A DNA stretch of 64,000 bases from Alphaproteobacteria bacterium. Lineage in GTDB: Bacteria > Pseudomonadota > Alphaproteobacteria > Rickettsiales > SXRF01. Numbering within the stretch: the stretch's first letter is position 1; each line of letters begins with the position of its first letter. A program made the translations under genes and the position numbers. The notes under the pieces are model-generated. The model had not been told where the DNA came from and did not search any database. It was given only the letters and a program-made list of their open reading frames with translations. This document shows, piece by piece, positions 42,293 to 51,419 of this stretch. The stretch spans positions 1 to 64,000 of the forward strand of contig JANYBV010000012.1 in the NCBI GenBank assembly GCA_025360605.1, given 5' to 3'.

Positions 42293-44509
42293 TTACGGCT
42301 TCATGCCAGTAGCAGTCTTATTGAGTATGGCAGACTTTGACAGAGCTGGTGTAGTGGGTGGCGGAAGCGGGTTGGTCAACGCGTTGGCTTCATTAAACGC
42401 CGTTCCAAGAGTGTCATCCTTTTTTTCTGCGCCTGTCATAATATCAAGCGCCAGTTTGATCTCTTTTTTCATAGCAGCGAACCTATCGTCTGCAGGGGCG
42501 GTCGGCACTGGCGCGTCTTCTGCTTTTTTAGCCTCTTTCGCTGCAAACGCAAAACCCTTCCTGATTTTGTCCACTCTCTCGCTAATCTCAGCTGCCCGCG
42601 CTTTTTGCAAGTCATCAGGCGCTCTGGCATTCACTACCATTTCGCTGTATCTACTAACGAATTTTTCCACCTTAGCAGTGTTAACTACTCCCATATCCAG
42701 ATCGGTAAAGCGCAGCGTAGCGTATTCACGCGCCGCCTTTTCAAGGTCAGGATTCATGGTAACAACCACTAATCCATCAGGTCGATACTCTTTACTGACG
42801 GAATCCTTTAATGCCTTGGCACCCCCTTCAGTTAAAGCACCTTTACTTGAATCCACTGCTAATTTTTTACCCACAATATCGGCTTCAATTTTGGTTAGTT
42901 TTCCATTCATTTCCTTGGCAACGCTATCCACCGTGAAACCGTCAGCATCCATACGTCCCACCACGATCACCTCTTTACCCGTGCCGTCTTTTATAACCAT
43001 TACCGATTTGCCAGGCTGATTGGCTTCCTCTAGCATATCTATTTTCTCATCACGCAACCGCTGCCTGATCGCCTCTATATCTATAGAACCAATAGAATAC
43101 GCCTTGCCCTCAACCATCGGCCTTGGTTCGGTGGTGGTAATTTTTGTCACCCCTTCTACCAACATTTTGGAATCATCGGCACTCATAGCGCCACTCACCA
43201 GCGTTAGGGGCTGCCCCACCAGAGACGTGCCATCTGCCTTTTTGACATCGGCCTTCACAAATTTTCCATCGGTTGCGGACACTTTAACCACCGCATCGAC
43301 CGTGAATTTATCCCCGTCTTTAGTGCCCAACACAACGATGTCTTTGCCCTCACCATCCTTCAGCACCATCACCGAGGCGTTGGGCTTGGCCATCAATGCG
43401 TCGATACCGTCGATCTTTTGCTCTTTGAGTTTGTTCACTCTGGCAGCCACTTCCGGAGCCTTCGCAGTATCATAGGCTTTACCAAAGGAGATCAGCGGAG
43501 GAGCCTTTGCTGCGGCCTGACGCACGGCTTCTGCACCCTGATTTCCCAGCGCCCCGTTAACAATGGTCAGCTCCTGCCCTGCCAGCGGCTTGTTATCGGA
43601 TGTCAAAACATCTTCCATCACTGCAAAGCTACCGTCTTCACGTGTCTTCAGCACGGCATTTACCTTAAAGCTATTGCCGGTGAGGTTCCCCACAAGGGTC
43701 AGCGGTTTTCCATCCGCACCATTCATAACAATGATGCGCGTTGAATCATCGCCCAGCGCAACAATACCATTATGAAGCAATTTAATCTTAGCCACTTCAT
43801 CCGCAATAAGTGGGGAATTATGCGCATAAAGCTTTCCAAATACTTTCGTCGGAGCTTCCTGAAAACCACCCGCTACCACCCGCGAGGTAATGCCATCCAC
43901 CGATGGTTTGTCTTTGATACCAATATTACTCAGGCCACCACCCATCGCACGTTCCAGCTTGATAGTTTCATAGGCCTCCATCGGGCCTATGGGCTTACCG
44001 GAAAACAACGACATCATCATTTTTCCACCCGCTGCCATCGCGTCACCGACAATCGGAATAGACATGAATAGTTCTTTGACGAAGGTAAGGATGTTAAATG
44101 AAAAAAGCGCATCCATTGCCTTATTGAAGTGGCTCTGGTCAGTGACCCCCTCGTTCAGGCCTTTTTCAAAGAGTTTGCGTCTTTCATCGAGCTGATTTTG
44201 AAATTCAAATTTGGCCGCGCCCGCATTGATACCAGTGAATTCTCCCGTATTCGGATCAACGGGATACCCCATCGCCACTGTTGCAGCTTTTGCACCTGCG
44301 AATATTTTAGCGCCTGGAGTTGCATCATACCTCGCAATTTCTTCCGCTCTCTGCCTACCCAGAGCAAGTCGCTTTTCGCGATCATTGCCCATTGCATCAT
44401 ATTCTGCTTGGGATAACGGCGCAGGACGTCCGGCCTTGGCAACACGAATCCACTTATCGTACTCAGCCATCATCTGGGCTTGTTTTTCGTCTGACAAAAT
44501 GTCGGCCAT
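42293..44509 (-). CDS. Large cytoplasmic protein with three internal repeats, unknown family
   Basis: A 738-aa protein without signal peptide. Residues 1-130 are helical and charged; a short hydrophobic stretch (LTFVKELFMSIPIVGDAMAAGG) is at 141-162. Three repeats of about 120 residues begin at 224, 342 and 467: each has an (F/E)GKxY start, a helical part, then a beta-rich core such as VMVLKDGEGKDIVVLG...FTVDAVVK...LVGQPLTLVSGAM. The C-terminal 130 residues are helical and end in a proline-rich tail. No family recognised. Upstream of tig on the same strand. Structural or effector roles are open. Confidence 0.75.
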   Translation of the reverse strand: MADILSDEKQAQMMAEYDKWIRVAKAGRPAPLSQAEYDAMGNDREKRLALGRQRAEEIARYDATPGAKIFAGAKAATVAMGYPVDPNTGEFTGINAGAAKFEFQNQLDERRKLFEKGLNEGVTDQSHFNKAMDALFSFNILTFVKELFMSIPIVGDAMAAGGKMMMSLFSGKPIGPMEAYETIKLERAMGGGLSNIGIKDKPSVDGITSRVVAGGFQEAPTKVFGKLYAHNSPLIADEVAKIKLLHNGIVALGDDSTRIIVMNGADGKPLTLVGNLTGNSFKVNAVLKTREDGSFAVMEDVLTSDNKPLAGQELTIVNGALGNQGAEAVRQAAAKAPPLISFGKAYDTAKAPEVAARVNKLKEQKIDGIDALMAKPNASVMVLKDGEGKDIVVLGTKDGDKFTVDAVVKVSATDGKFVKADVKKADGTSLVGQPLTLVSGAMSADDSKMLVEGVTKITTTEPRPMVEGKAYSIGSIDIEAIRQRLRDEKIDMLEEANQPGKSVMVIKDGTGKEVIVVGRMDADGFTVDSVAKEMNGKLTKIEADIVGKKLAVDSSKGALTEGGAKALKDSVSKEYRPDGLVVVTMNPDLEKAAREYATLRFTDLDMGVVNTAKVEKFVSRYSEMVVNARAPDDLQKARAAEISERVDKIRKGFAFAAKEAKKAEDAPVPTAPADDRFAAMKKEIKLALDIMTGAEKKDDTLGTAFNEANALTNPLPPPTTPALSKSAILNKTATGMKP

Positions 44510-44667
44510 ATAACCCTATGTTTTTACTTCGTAATGCGTATATCGCACATATTCCATGTTAAAGAATACCATGGCTCTATTTAATGGTGTGTGAAACTTT
44601 GATGACAAAAATCAGGGGATTACGATACTTTTCGGCAAAATAACGATAAAATACAATAAATTAATAT

Positions 44668-44694
44668 TGGTGCGGGTGGAGGGACTTGAACCCC
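44668..44694 (-). repeat. Partial tRNA-Leu 3' end (27-bp direct repeat)
   Basis: These 27 bp are identical to 44785-44811, the T-arm/acceptor/CCA end of tRNA-Leu(UAG), 117 bp apart in the same orientation. Next to it, at 44695-44712, a CGCGC/GCGCG hairpin looks like a decayed variable arm, but no complete tRNA body is present. It is either a pseudo-tRNA or a leftover attachment site. Confidence 0.8.
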
Positions 44695-44784
44695 GTCGCG
44701 CATAGCTGCGCGCCCTATTTTTAAAATGTGTGGGGGACAAGCATCTGGCTTGCTGAACCAGTTGGGGTTGTTCTTTGACATTCA

Positions 44785-44869
44785 TGGTGCGGGTGGAGGG
44801 ACTTGAACCCCCACGCCTTGCGGCGCCAGAACCTAAATCTGGTGCGTCTGCCAATTTCGCCACACCCGC
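44785..44869 (-). tRNA. tRNA-Leu (anticodon TAG)
   Basis: An 85-nt class II tRNA. Acceptor GCGGGTG pairs with CACCCGC, anticodon stem CCAGA/TCTGG encloses TTTAGGT (anticodon TAG, reads CUN), the variable arm is GGCGCCGCAAGGCGT-like, T-arm GGGGG/CCCTC with loop TTCAAGT, CCA encoded. Confidence 0.95.
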
Positions 44870-44953
44870 AGTCGTTACTATGTGCCGGATTTCCGGTAAC
44901 GGAGAGCTACTAAACTCCAGCCTGTCTTGCAACCATTAAGTCGCAGGCGCGGA

Positions 44954-45760
44954 TTATTTGCGGCAAGGCAGCGGCTTTGCCAGCAATCCCGCCCATTGCT
45001 CCGGCCAGCCGGAATAATGATCCACACCGCTCACCACCTCATAGCGGCTGCAATGACCAGCGGGCATGCGGCTTTGATAGCCCTGCGTCAGCGACGGGGG
45101 AATCACGCGGTCATTATCGCCGGTAAAATGGATTTGGGGAATCATGGCCGTGCGCTCAATGACAGAAGCCGGATTGAGCGAATTCGACAAAGGTGAGATA
45201 TGGTGCAAAGCCGTAAATGCCTCGGTATCCACCTCGCCCGCCACCGTACGCAACGCCACTACATCATTGCGCCGCGCTGCCACCAGCAGGGCAACTGCTG
45301 CACCACCGGAAAATCCGGTAAGCTCAAGCGGATGGCCTTTCCAGCGATCCATCGCCTGCTGGTAGGACGCGATGGTGGTTTCACTGAACTGCGCGTGCGT
45401 CCAGTATTTCGGATTACAGGCATCGGACATCACATACTGGCACACACGTGCCAGATATACGACATTGGGTGCATGGTCCTGCACGGCAAGCTTTAGCGAC
45501 ACCGGATCAAGGGGTGTAGGGTCGGGTGACACCATATTACTGGTCAGCCACGCATTACCGTCGCCTTCGATGTACACATGCACCAGCCCGTTCGCATCCG
45601 CTATCCGCTCATACGCCATGAGTGTAAACGTGCCCGCCGGAATCTCCACAGCGTGCATCTGGGCAGTAGCCGCCAGTGCATCCGCTTTCAGGCGCATGTC
45701 CTGCGTCGTATGAGCACATGCGGTGAGCGCCAGCAATCCGGCGGCGACCATTAAGCGCAT
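44954..45760 (-). CDS. Lipoprotein alpha/beta hydrolase
   Basis: A 268-aa exported hydrolase. The N-terminus is a lipoprotein signal (MRLMVAAGLLALTAC, lipid-modified Cys15). The nucleophile elbow is LTGFSGGAAVALL (GFSGG), the acid residue is in DNDRVIPPS and the catalytic His in SGVDHYSGWPEQW, the order of a lipase/esterase fold. The ATG overlaps the stop of the methyltransferase gene as TAATG, so it is translationally coupled to it. It probably works on the periplasmic side of a membrane. The substrate is unknown. Confidence 0.85.
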   Translation of the reverse strand: MRLMVAAGLLALTACAHTTQDMRLKADALAATAQMHAVEIPAGTFTLMAYERIADANGLVHVYIEGDGNAWLTSNMVSPDPTPLDPVSLKLAVQDHAPNVVYLARVCQYVMSDACNPKYWTHAQFSETTIASYQQAMDRWKGHPLELTGFSGGAAVALLVAARRNDVVALRTVAGEVDTEAFTALHHISPLSNSLNPASVIERTAMIPQIHFTGDNDRVIPPSLTQGYQSRMPAGHCSRYEVVSGVDHYSGWPEQWAGLLAKPLPCRK

Positions 45761-47403
45761 TATTTCACCAGCAGCGCAAGATCAGCAAAAAACTCAAGCC
45801 GTTCGGCAATAATGGCTGGCAATTTTTGCCTTACCACGAGCATATTATCGACGGGTTTATTGTGTTCATTAAAAACAATCGTCTTGGATTCAAAATGCGG
45901 CATCAGAGTATCTACCAGTGCCTCGATACCATGCGTACCATCCAGTTCCTTCAACAATAACTTGCCGAAAGCATCCATCCAAACCGTTTCTTGTTTCTGA
46001 GAGCTCACCCAATTGTAATGCTCTGCCTGATAACGGGTTAGTGCGCTTGTTTCCGGTTTCAGCGAAACCTTGGCAGCATAGAAAGGCTCGCCGAGATAAA
46101 ACTGGATCCCGCCCACAAATATAAAGCGCATCAGTGCATACTCGATGCGCCCATCCAGTGTTTTCATTTCCTCGGCACTGAATTTTCTTGAGGAAGCATC
46201 AATTTTAGCTTTTGCACGCTTGATAAGATCTGCCACGCGGATGGGTTGTTTTTTGATCTCGGACAATACTTTCAACGCCGCGAGTAATACCGGATCATCG
46301 GTAGTCAGCGTCAGGGCTGCCATCGATGCAAAAGCAAAAGACTGGGCATTGGAAAGATCGTATTCAGCAAAACCTTCCGGATAGTTAAATTTAGATACCA
46401 CCACCCCATTGATAAGAACCTGAGACGACACATTGCGAGTAAGAATACGGTCAGAATGACATAACATCGTCTGACGGAAACGACGGTCGCATATATAATC
46501 CATATATTGTTCAGTGCGGACAATATCGTTGCTGGTAGCAAGCACTTTTGCCGTTTCTTCCGGCAGGTTGCCGCTGAACATGCTTTCAATGCTGGTATCC
46601 GCCAGATATTGCAACCCCTGCGCCTGCGCTTTAGACATGAATTCATGGAAATAGAAACCATAATTGTTTTCTTCCAGATGGTCATGCAACAGGTAATAGT
46701 CCGGCTGGTTAGCCAGCAACCCGATTTCACGTTCGATGGTGTTTGCCAGAGCGCTCTTGTTATTTTTGTTACTTTCACTTAGAAATTGCAACAGCCAGCG
46801 CGCCTGCTGGACCTTTACCATCGGATCCGCATACTGTGCTGTGTGATAGAGCATGATATCACGCAAGCTACGCACACTGTTCCAGCCAGGCAGCGTGTTA
46901 TAGCTGACGTAAGCAATGCCATCCTGTGAGAGGTTAGTCTTGCACACCTCCATAATCTTATTTTGTACTTCCGGAGACACCCACGACAGCACACCATGAC
47001 ATATAATATAGTCAAATTCGCCGAATTCTTTGGTGATATCCATCACCGACATGTGCTTAAGCTTCAGGTTATGTAGCCCCAATGCATTAACATCTTTACG
47101 TCCGAGGTCGATTTGCTTTTGTGAATAATCAATCCCTACACACTGGCTTTTGGGATTGCAGGCGGCAAACGCCATAATATTCCCACCCGACGCACAGCCT
47201 ATTTCCAAAACACGTGCTGTCTGCGGATCGGGTGCGATCAAGCCAAATAATGCGGCAACCCCTTGTAACAATAACGGGTTAGTTTGCGGAAACGCATGGC
47301 TGGTATAGGGCACCTCATCGTAAGCGGCATGCGAAGCCATTGCGCCTGCGGGAGGTGTTTCCATTTTTTTTGCGCTCGTTGACTGTGAGTTCTGTTTCGA
47401 CAT
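45760..47403 (-). CDS. SAM-dependent methyltransferase with regulatory domain (PKMT-like)
   Basis: A 547-aa class I methyltransferase. The N-terminal YDEVPYTSHAFPQTNP box (28-43) and motif I VLEIGCASGG (65-74) are followed by VGIDYSQKQID (motif II), DYIICHGVLSWV and LSQDGIAYVSYNTLPGW (motifs IV-VI), then the methyltransferase regulatory domain (MethyTransf_Reg, about 200-330) and a C-terminal helical domain. The layout and length match rickettsial protein-lysine methyltransferases PKMT1/PKMT2, which methylate the surface autotransporter OmpB. That identity is inferred. The gene is divergent from a large autotransporter, 301 bp apart. Confidence 0.85.
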   Translation of the reverse strand: MSKQNSQSTSAKKMETPPAGAMASHAAYDEVPYTSHAFPQTNPLLLQGVAALFGLIAPDPQTARVLEIGCASGGNIMAFAACNPKSQCVGIDYSQKQIDLGRKDVNALGLHNLKLKHMSVMDITKEFGEFDYIICHGVLSWVSPEVQNKIMEVCKTNLSQDGIAYVSYNTLPGWNSVRSLRDIMLYHTAQYADPMVKVQQARWLLQFLSESNKNNKSALANTIEREIGLLANQPDYYLLHDHLEENNYGFYFHEFMSKAQAQGLQYLADTSIESMFSGNLPEETAKVLATSNDIVRTEQYMDYICDRRFRQTMLCHSDRILTRNVSSQVLINGVVVSKFNYPEGFAEYDLSNAQSFAFASMAALTLTTDDPVLLAALKVLSEIKKQPIRVADLIKRAKAKIDASSRKFSAEEMKTLDGRIEYALMRFIFVGGIQFYLGEPFYAAKVSLKPETSALTRYQAEHYNWVSSQKQETVWMDAFGKLLLKELDGTHGIEALVDTLMPHFESKTIVFNEHNKPVDNMLVVRQKLPAIIAERLEFFADLALLVK

Positions 47404-47631
47404 GGTACACTCCTTAACAAACGATGAATGAAATTACAGTGAGGGATGATTTATTGACCCAATCTGTTAAAAGAATATTAAAATCACCAAATCATAAAAA
47501 TTGACATCAATCTATGCGCAAACCCGCACTCACGCAAGCGCACTTTGAATGTGTTAAAAAATAACGTGTAGCAAATACATCACACTCCAAATTCAATGGC
47601 TTCATCGCAAAAAGAACAGTAACGATTTAAT

Positions 47632-47660
47632 TTGCAATCACACTAAGTAGTGCGTAAATA
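47632..47660 (+). promoter_or_regulatory. Candidate autotransporter promoter
   Basis: TTGCAA (47632-47637), 17-bp spacer, TAAATA (47655-47660), 44 bp before ATG 47705. The rest of 47404-47631 shows a TTGACA at 47501-47506 without a matching -10 and no gene. Confidence 0.45.
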
Positions 47661-47704
47661 TATGCCATTAATTTTTATATTTGTTTTTAATTCAACAGAG
47701 GACG

Positions 47705-50700
47705 ATGACCATTATGACACGTAGCACCAAGAGCCAACTTCTTGCTGGAACCTCCGCCATTGCATTTGCAGCAGCCGTTTCTGCGATGTCTATGCCGAGC
47801 GATGCACTTGCCGCATGGAGCACGCTTGCTGCGCCAACGGCAGCCACCGTTACCGCTACTGATGGTACCGCCCTCACCATCTCCAGTACAACCAACAACC
47901 TTGATGTTGCCGCTGGCGCTGCCGCTGTCAACACCAACCAAACCGCAATCATCTCGGTAACCACCACCGCTGGTGGCGATATCGGTATCCGTTCAACGGA
48001 TGCAACGGCTAACGCCATCGCAATCACCGGCACTGGTGTTTCTGCCATTAACCTCGTTAAGGGCACCATCTCCGGCGCAGGCACCACCAACCTCCTCGCA
48101 ACCGTTCTTGTCAATGCTGCGGGCGCTGCGGGTACCATCACTCTGGGTGCAACCACTGCCACTGACGGTGCTAACAGCCTGATTAGAAACACGGGTGCAG
48201 GTGCTGCAATTGAAATGGGCGCGACGGGTGCAGCTCAGTCCCTCACCATCGACAACACCCACGGCGGTTCAATCACCTCTTCCACTGGTGATGCCATCGT
48301 TGCCCTTGATAAGGCAGCTGCAGTTATCACCATTAACAGCAACGGCACCATCACTGCAGGCGCTGGCAAATATGCCATTAACTTAAATGGTGATACCAAT
48401 ACCAAAGCGGTCATCTCGTTGACCGGCGGCACCGTAACCGGCAAAGTTGATACCGGCACGAAGAACACCAGCACCATCGCACTTAGCGGCGGTCAGGTAG
48501 TCGGCACCATCGATGGCGCAGCCACCGTAACTGCTACCACCAACTACACCACCCAAGGCAACATCGGTGCAGGCACCGCTCTCACCAAACTGATCGTCAA
48601 CGATGGCGTAACCTTCAACACCGCAGCCAACAATAACACACTTGCAGCAACCGCTGTTCAGGTGGGTAGCGGCGGCGCTGGCACGGCAGTCCTGAAAGTA
48701 GGCACCGGCGCAGTCACCGGCACTATTGATGGTGATGCAAACAACAAAGGTACCGTAAACTTCACCGATACCACCACCGTTGGCGGCGTAGTTGGTGGCA
48801 CCCATGCGCTTGGCACCATCAATATCACCGACGGAAAAACGCTTACGGGTGGCGATAACAGCATATCGGCGACCCAGATCAATATCGGTACCAGCACCGC
48901 TGGCGCGACATTGACCACCGGCACCGGCACCATCACCGGCCTGATCGACAGCACAGCTGCTGGAACCGGCACACTGAACGTAGTGACCACCAAAACCACC
49001 ACCCTCGCTGCAGGTGCTAACGTAGGTTCAGCCTTTAAACTGGCTGCCATCAACATCGCAACGGGCGGCCAGCTCATTGCTGGTACGGGTGACACCATCA
49101 ACGCTACTCAGGTTACCCTGACCGGTACCGGTACCATCTCTCTGGATTCCGGCACTCTCACCGGTAAAATTGACGGTGCTGTCGCTACAAACGGTACGGT
49201 AAACATCACTCAGACCAACACCCTCAACGGCAACATCGGTTCAGCCGTTGGCGTGGGTACTGTTGCAGTCACCGCGGGCAAAACCCTCAATGCTAATACC
49301 AATAACAACAGCATCACCGCTACCAACCTGACCCTCGGTAACGGCTCGATCCTGAATCTTGGTACCGGCGTTGTAACCGGCGCAATCGACGGCACCGCAG
49401 GTGCACTGGGTACAGTGAACTTTACCGCAGCACAGACCACTGCAGGTGCAGTGGGTGGTGCTAACAACCTTCTGGCAGTTAACATCAGCGGCGGCACCGT
49501 AACCCTCGGTGCAGTGGGTGCTGACACCATCAAGGCTGTGACGACCACGGTTAACACCGGTGGTACGCTGAACTTCGCCGACACCTCACATACCATCAAA
49601 GGCAACCTGACAGGTGCAGGCACCGGCGTGATCAACCTCGGCAGCCAGACCCAGACACTTGCTGCTGGCGACAACGGTGGCGCTATAGGTAGCTTCACCA
49701 CCGCAGTCGGCGGCGAAACTATCAAAATCGGTGTTCGTGACGGCACGACCAACGACAACGGTAACGTGACCATCGCAGGTAATGCGGTCGTTCATGCCAA
49801 TACCCTGCTGTATGTGGATACCTCCAAAGCTACTGGCTACATCGCTTCCGGTACCGCGTATCAATGGCTCCACGCAGCTGGCACCAACGCCTCCGTTGTT
49901 CTGGCTGGCGGTAACGTGAGCACAAACAATCCACTCTTCACCGTGGCTGAATCCGTTGTCGGTGCGAACCGCTTGGTAACCCTGACCCGCGTTGCCGGTG
50001 GCTATAACGGTGTTGCAACCACGACCGATTCAAAAGCAGCCGGTACCGTACTGGAAGCTCTCGGCGTAGCAGGCAATGCGAACGCACAGATTGTCGCATT
50101 CCTTGGCCGTCTTGATGGTCTGGGTAGCGCAACCGCTGTAACCAACGCCATCAAAGAAGTTACCCCAGTGGTGAACCAATCTTCTGTTCAGGCAGTTGCC
50201 AGCACCAGCCAGTCTATGGATGTGGTGGGTTCACGCCTTACCCAGCTTCGCGCTGGTATCGACAACAGCGCTTCTGGCTTGGCTGCCGGTGGCAAAGTTG
50301 CTGATAAAGGCATCTGGATTCAGGCATTCGGCACGACCGCTACACAAGATCTGCGTAATGGTATCGAAGGCTTCGATGCGGATACCGCCGGTTTTGCAGT
50401 AGGTGCGGATAAAGCAATCTCCGACAACACCCGCCTCGGCTTAAGCGCCAGCTATGCGAAAAGCTCCGTTGATGGCAATGGCAACACCATTACCAGCTCG
50501 GATATCGATTCGTACCAGCTGAACGCATACGGTTCATATAACATGGGCCAATGGTACACCGATGGCTTGCTCGGTGGCGCATTCCACAAATTTAACACTG
50601 ACCGTACCATCGTAGGCACCGGCGTCGCTAACGGCGACTACAATGGCGAAACCTACACGGCTCGTGTCGGTGGTGGATACCGCATTCCTACCAGCAAGGG

Positions 50701-51127
50701 TATCGATGTCACGCCAAACAGCTCTCTGACCTACTCTTACAACCATGTACAGGGCTACACCGAAACCGGTGCTGGTGGTCTTAACACCACTGTAAAGAGT
50801 GCTGATACACAGGCTTTGATTGGCCGTATCGGAGCTGATCTGGGTTATAGCTTCAACTATAACTCCATGTTGGTTCGCCCAGTACTCCGCGCTGCATTCC
50901 TCTATGACTTCGTAGGTGACCAGCAGTCAACCACCGCTCAGTTCACTGGTGGTGGCGCAACCTTCAAGGTTAAAGATGCAAGCCCGGCACGCAGCAGCTT
51001 TAACCTCGGTGCAAGCCTGAACGTAGCCCGTACGGACAACATTACCTTCTCGGCTGACTATGACTTCCAAGGCAAGTCCGATTACACCTCACACTCAGGT
51101 GTTCTGCGCGCTCGCTACAGCTTCTAA
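47705..51127 (+). CDS. Large repeat-containing autotransporter (type V secretion)
   Basis: A 1140-aa surface protein. An extended signal peptide ends DALA-AW around residue 37. The passenger (about 38-850) is very rich in Thr, Ala, Gly, Asn and built of repeats of about 73 residues with the core GxVTGxIDGxxxxxGTVNF; DNA-level starts are near 48701, 48921, 49151 and 49371. The C-terminal about 280 residues are the autotransporter beta-barrel (WIQAFGTTATQD, YGSYNMGQWYTDGLLGG, ending RARYSF). AGAGGA lies 2 nt before ATG 47705 and 11 nt before ATG 47714, so the exact start is uncertain. The passenger may be an adhesin, S-layer-like or OmpB-like coat. Confidence 0.93.
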   Translation: MTIMTRSTKSQLLAGTSAIAFAAAVSAMSMPSDALAAWSTLAAPTAATVTATDGTALTISSTTNNLDVAAGAAAVNTNQTAIISVTTTAGGDIGIRSTDATANAIAITGTGVSAINLVKGTISGAGTTNLLATVLVNAAGAAGTITLGATTATDGANSLIRNTGAGAAIEMGATGAAQSLTIDNTHGGSITSSTGDAIVALDKAAAVITINSNGTITAGAGKYAINLNGDTNTKAVISLTGGTVTGKVDTGTKNTSTIALSGGQVVGTIDGAATVTATTNYTTQGNIGAGTALTKLIVNDGVTFNTAANNNTLAATAVQVGSGGAGTAVLKVGTGAVTGTIDGDANNKGTVNFTDTTTVGGVVGGTHALGTINITDGKTLTGGDNSISATQINIGTSTAGATLTTGTGTITGLIDSTAAGTGTLNVVTTKTTTLAAGANVGSAFKLAAINIATGGQLIAGTGDTINATQVTLTGTGTISLDSGTLTGKIDGAVATNGTVNITQTNTLNGNIGSAVGVGTVAVTAGKTLNANTNNNSITATNLTLGNGSILNLGTGVVTGAIDGTAGALGTVNFTAAQTTAGAVGGANNLLAVNISGGTVTLGAVGADTIKAVTTTVNTGGTLNFADTSHTIKGNLTGAGTGVINLGSQTQTLAAGDNGGAIGSFTTAVGGETIKIGVRDGTTNDNGNVTIAGNAVVHANTLLYVDTSKATGYIASGTAYQWLHAAGTNASVVLAGGNVSTNNPLFTVAESVVGANRLVTLTRVAGGYNGVATTTDSKAAGTVLEALGVAGNANAQIVAFLGRLDGLGSATAVTNAIKEVTPVVNQSSVQAVASTSQSMDVVGSRLTQLRAGIDNSASGLAAGGKVADKGIWIQAFGTTATQDLRNGIEGFDADTAGFAVGADKAISDNTRLGLSASYAKSSVDGNGNTITSSDIDSYQLNAYGSYNMGQWYTDGLLGGAFHKFNTDRTIVGTGVANGDYNGETYTARVGGGYRIPTSKGIDVTPNSSLTYSYNHVQGYTETGAGGLNTTVKSADTQALIGRIGADLGYSFNYNSMLVRPVLRAAFLYDFVGDQQSTTAQFTGGGATFKVKDASPARSSFNLGASLNVARTDNITFSADYDFQGKSDYTSHSGVLRARYSF

Positions 51128-51158
51128 TATAAGTCACTGTTAGTTAATCGTTAAATGA

Positions 51159-51193
51159 CCTCGGCATCACCTAGTGATGCCGAGGTTTTTTAT
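51159..51193 (+). terminator. Strong terminator after the autotransporter
   Basis: Perfect 12-bp arms CCTCGGCATCAC (51159-51170) and GTGATGCCGAGG (51174-51185) with a 3-nt loop and a T6 tract. The rest of 51194-51419 shows only a possible weak heat-shock promoter (CTTGAAA at 51300). Confidence 0.95.
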
Positions 51194-51419
51194 ACCATTT
51201 AATTGATTAGACTAAAAAAGACTATCAATCCCAATTTCCCCGCCGCAACGCTACCAGAATGCTGCGGGCATATTGCAAATATTCAAATAAATACAATTGC
51301 TTGAAACTTAAACCATGCCATTTTTCACTTGCCACTGGTAATCGGGGGGCAGTTCACCTATATTATTAGGTCAGTATACCGATATCATCCCCGTACAACC
51401 ATCACACAACAGTATCTTT

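Noticed and set aside
44612..44932. Open frame on the minus strand through tRNA-Leu with GVAKLADAPDLGSG-type translation
   Set aside because: This is the well-known spurious translation of a tRNA-Leu gene; the duplicated 3' end makes the frame longer.
47687..49873. Long antisense frames opposite the autotransporter passenger
   Set aside because: They arise from the repetitive Thr/Ala/Gly codons; no ribosome sites, and the sense frame has signal peptide and barrel.
51300..51326. Heat-shock (RpoH) promoter before lon
   Set aside because: CTTGAAA is followed by CCATTT, but the spacing does not fit known RpoH promoters well; kept only as a note.
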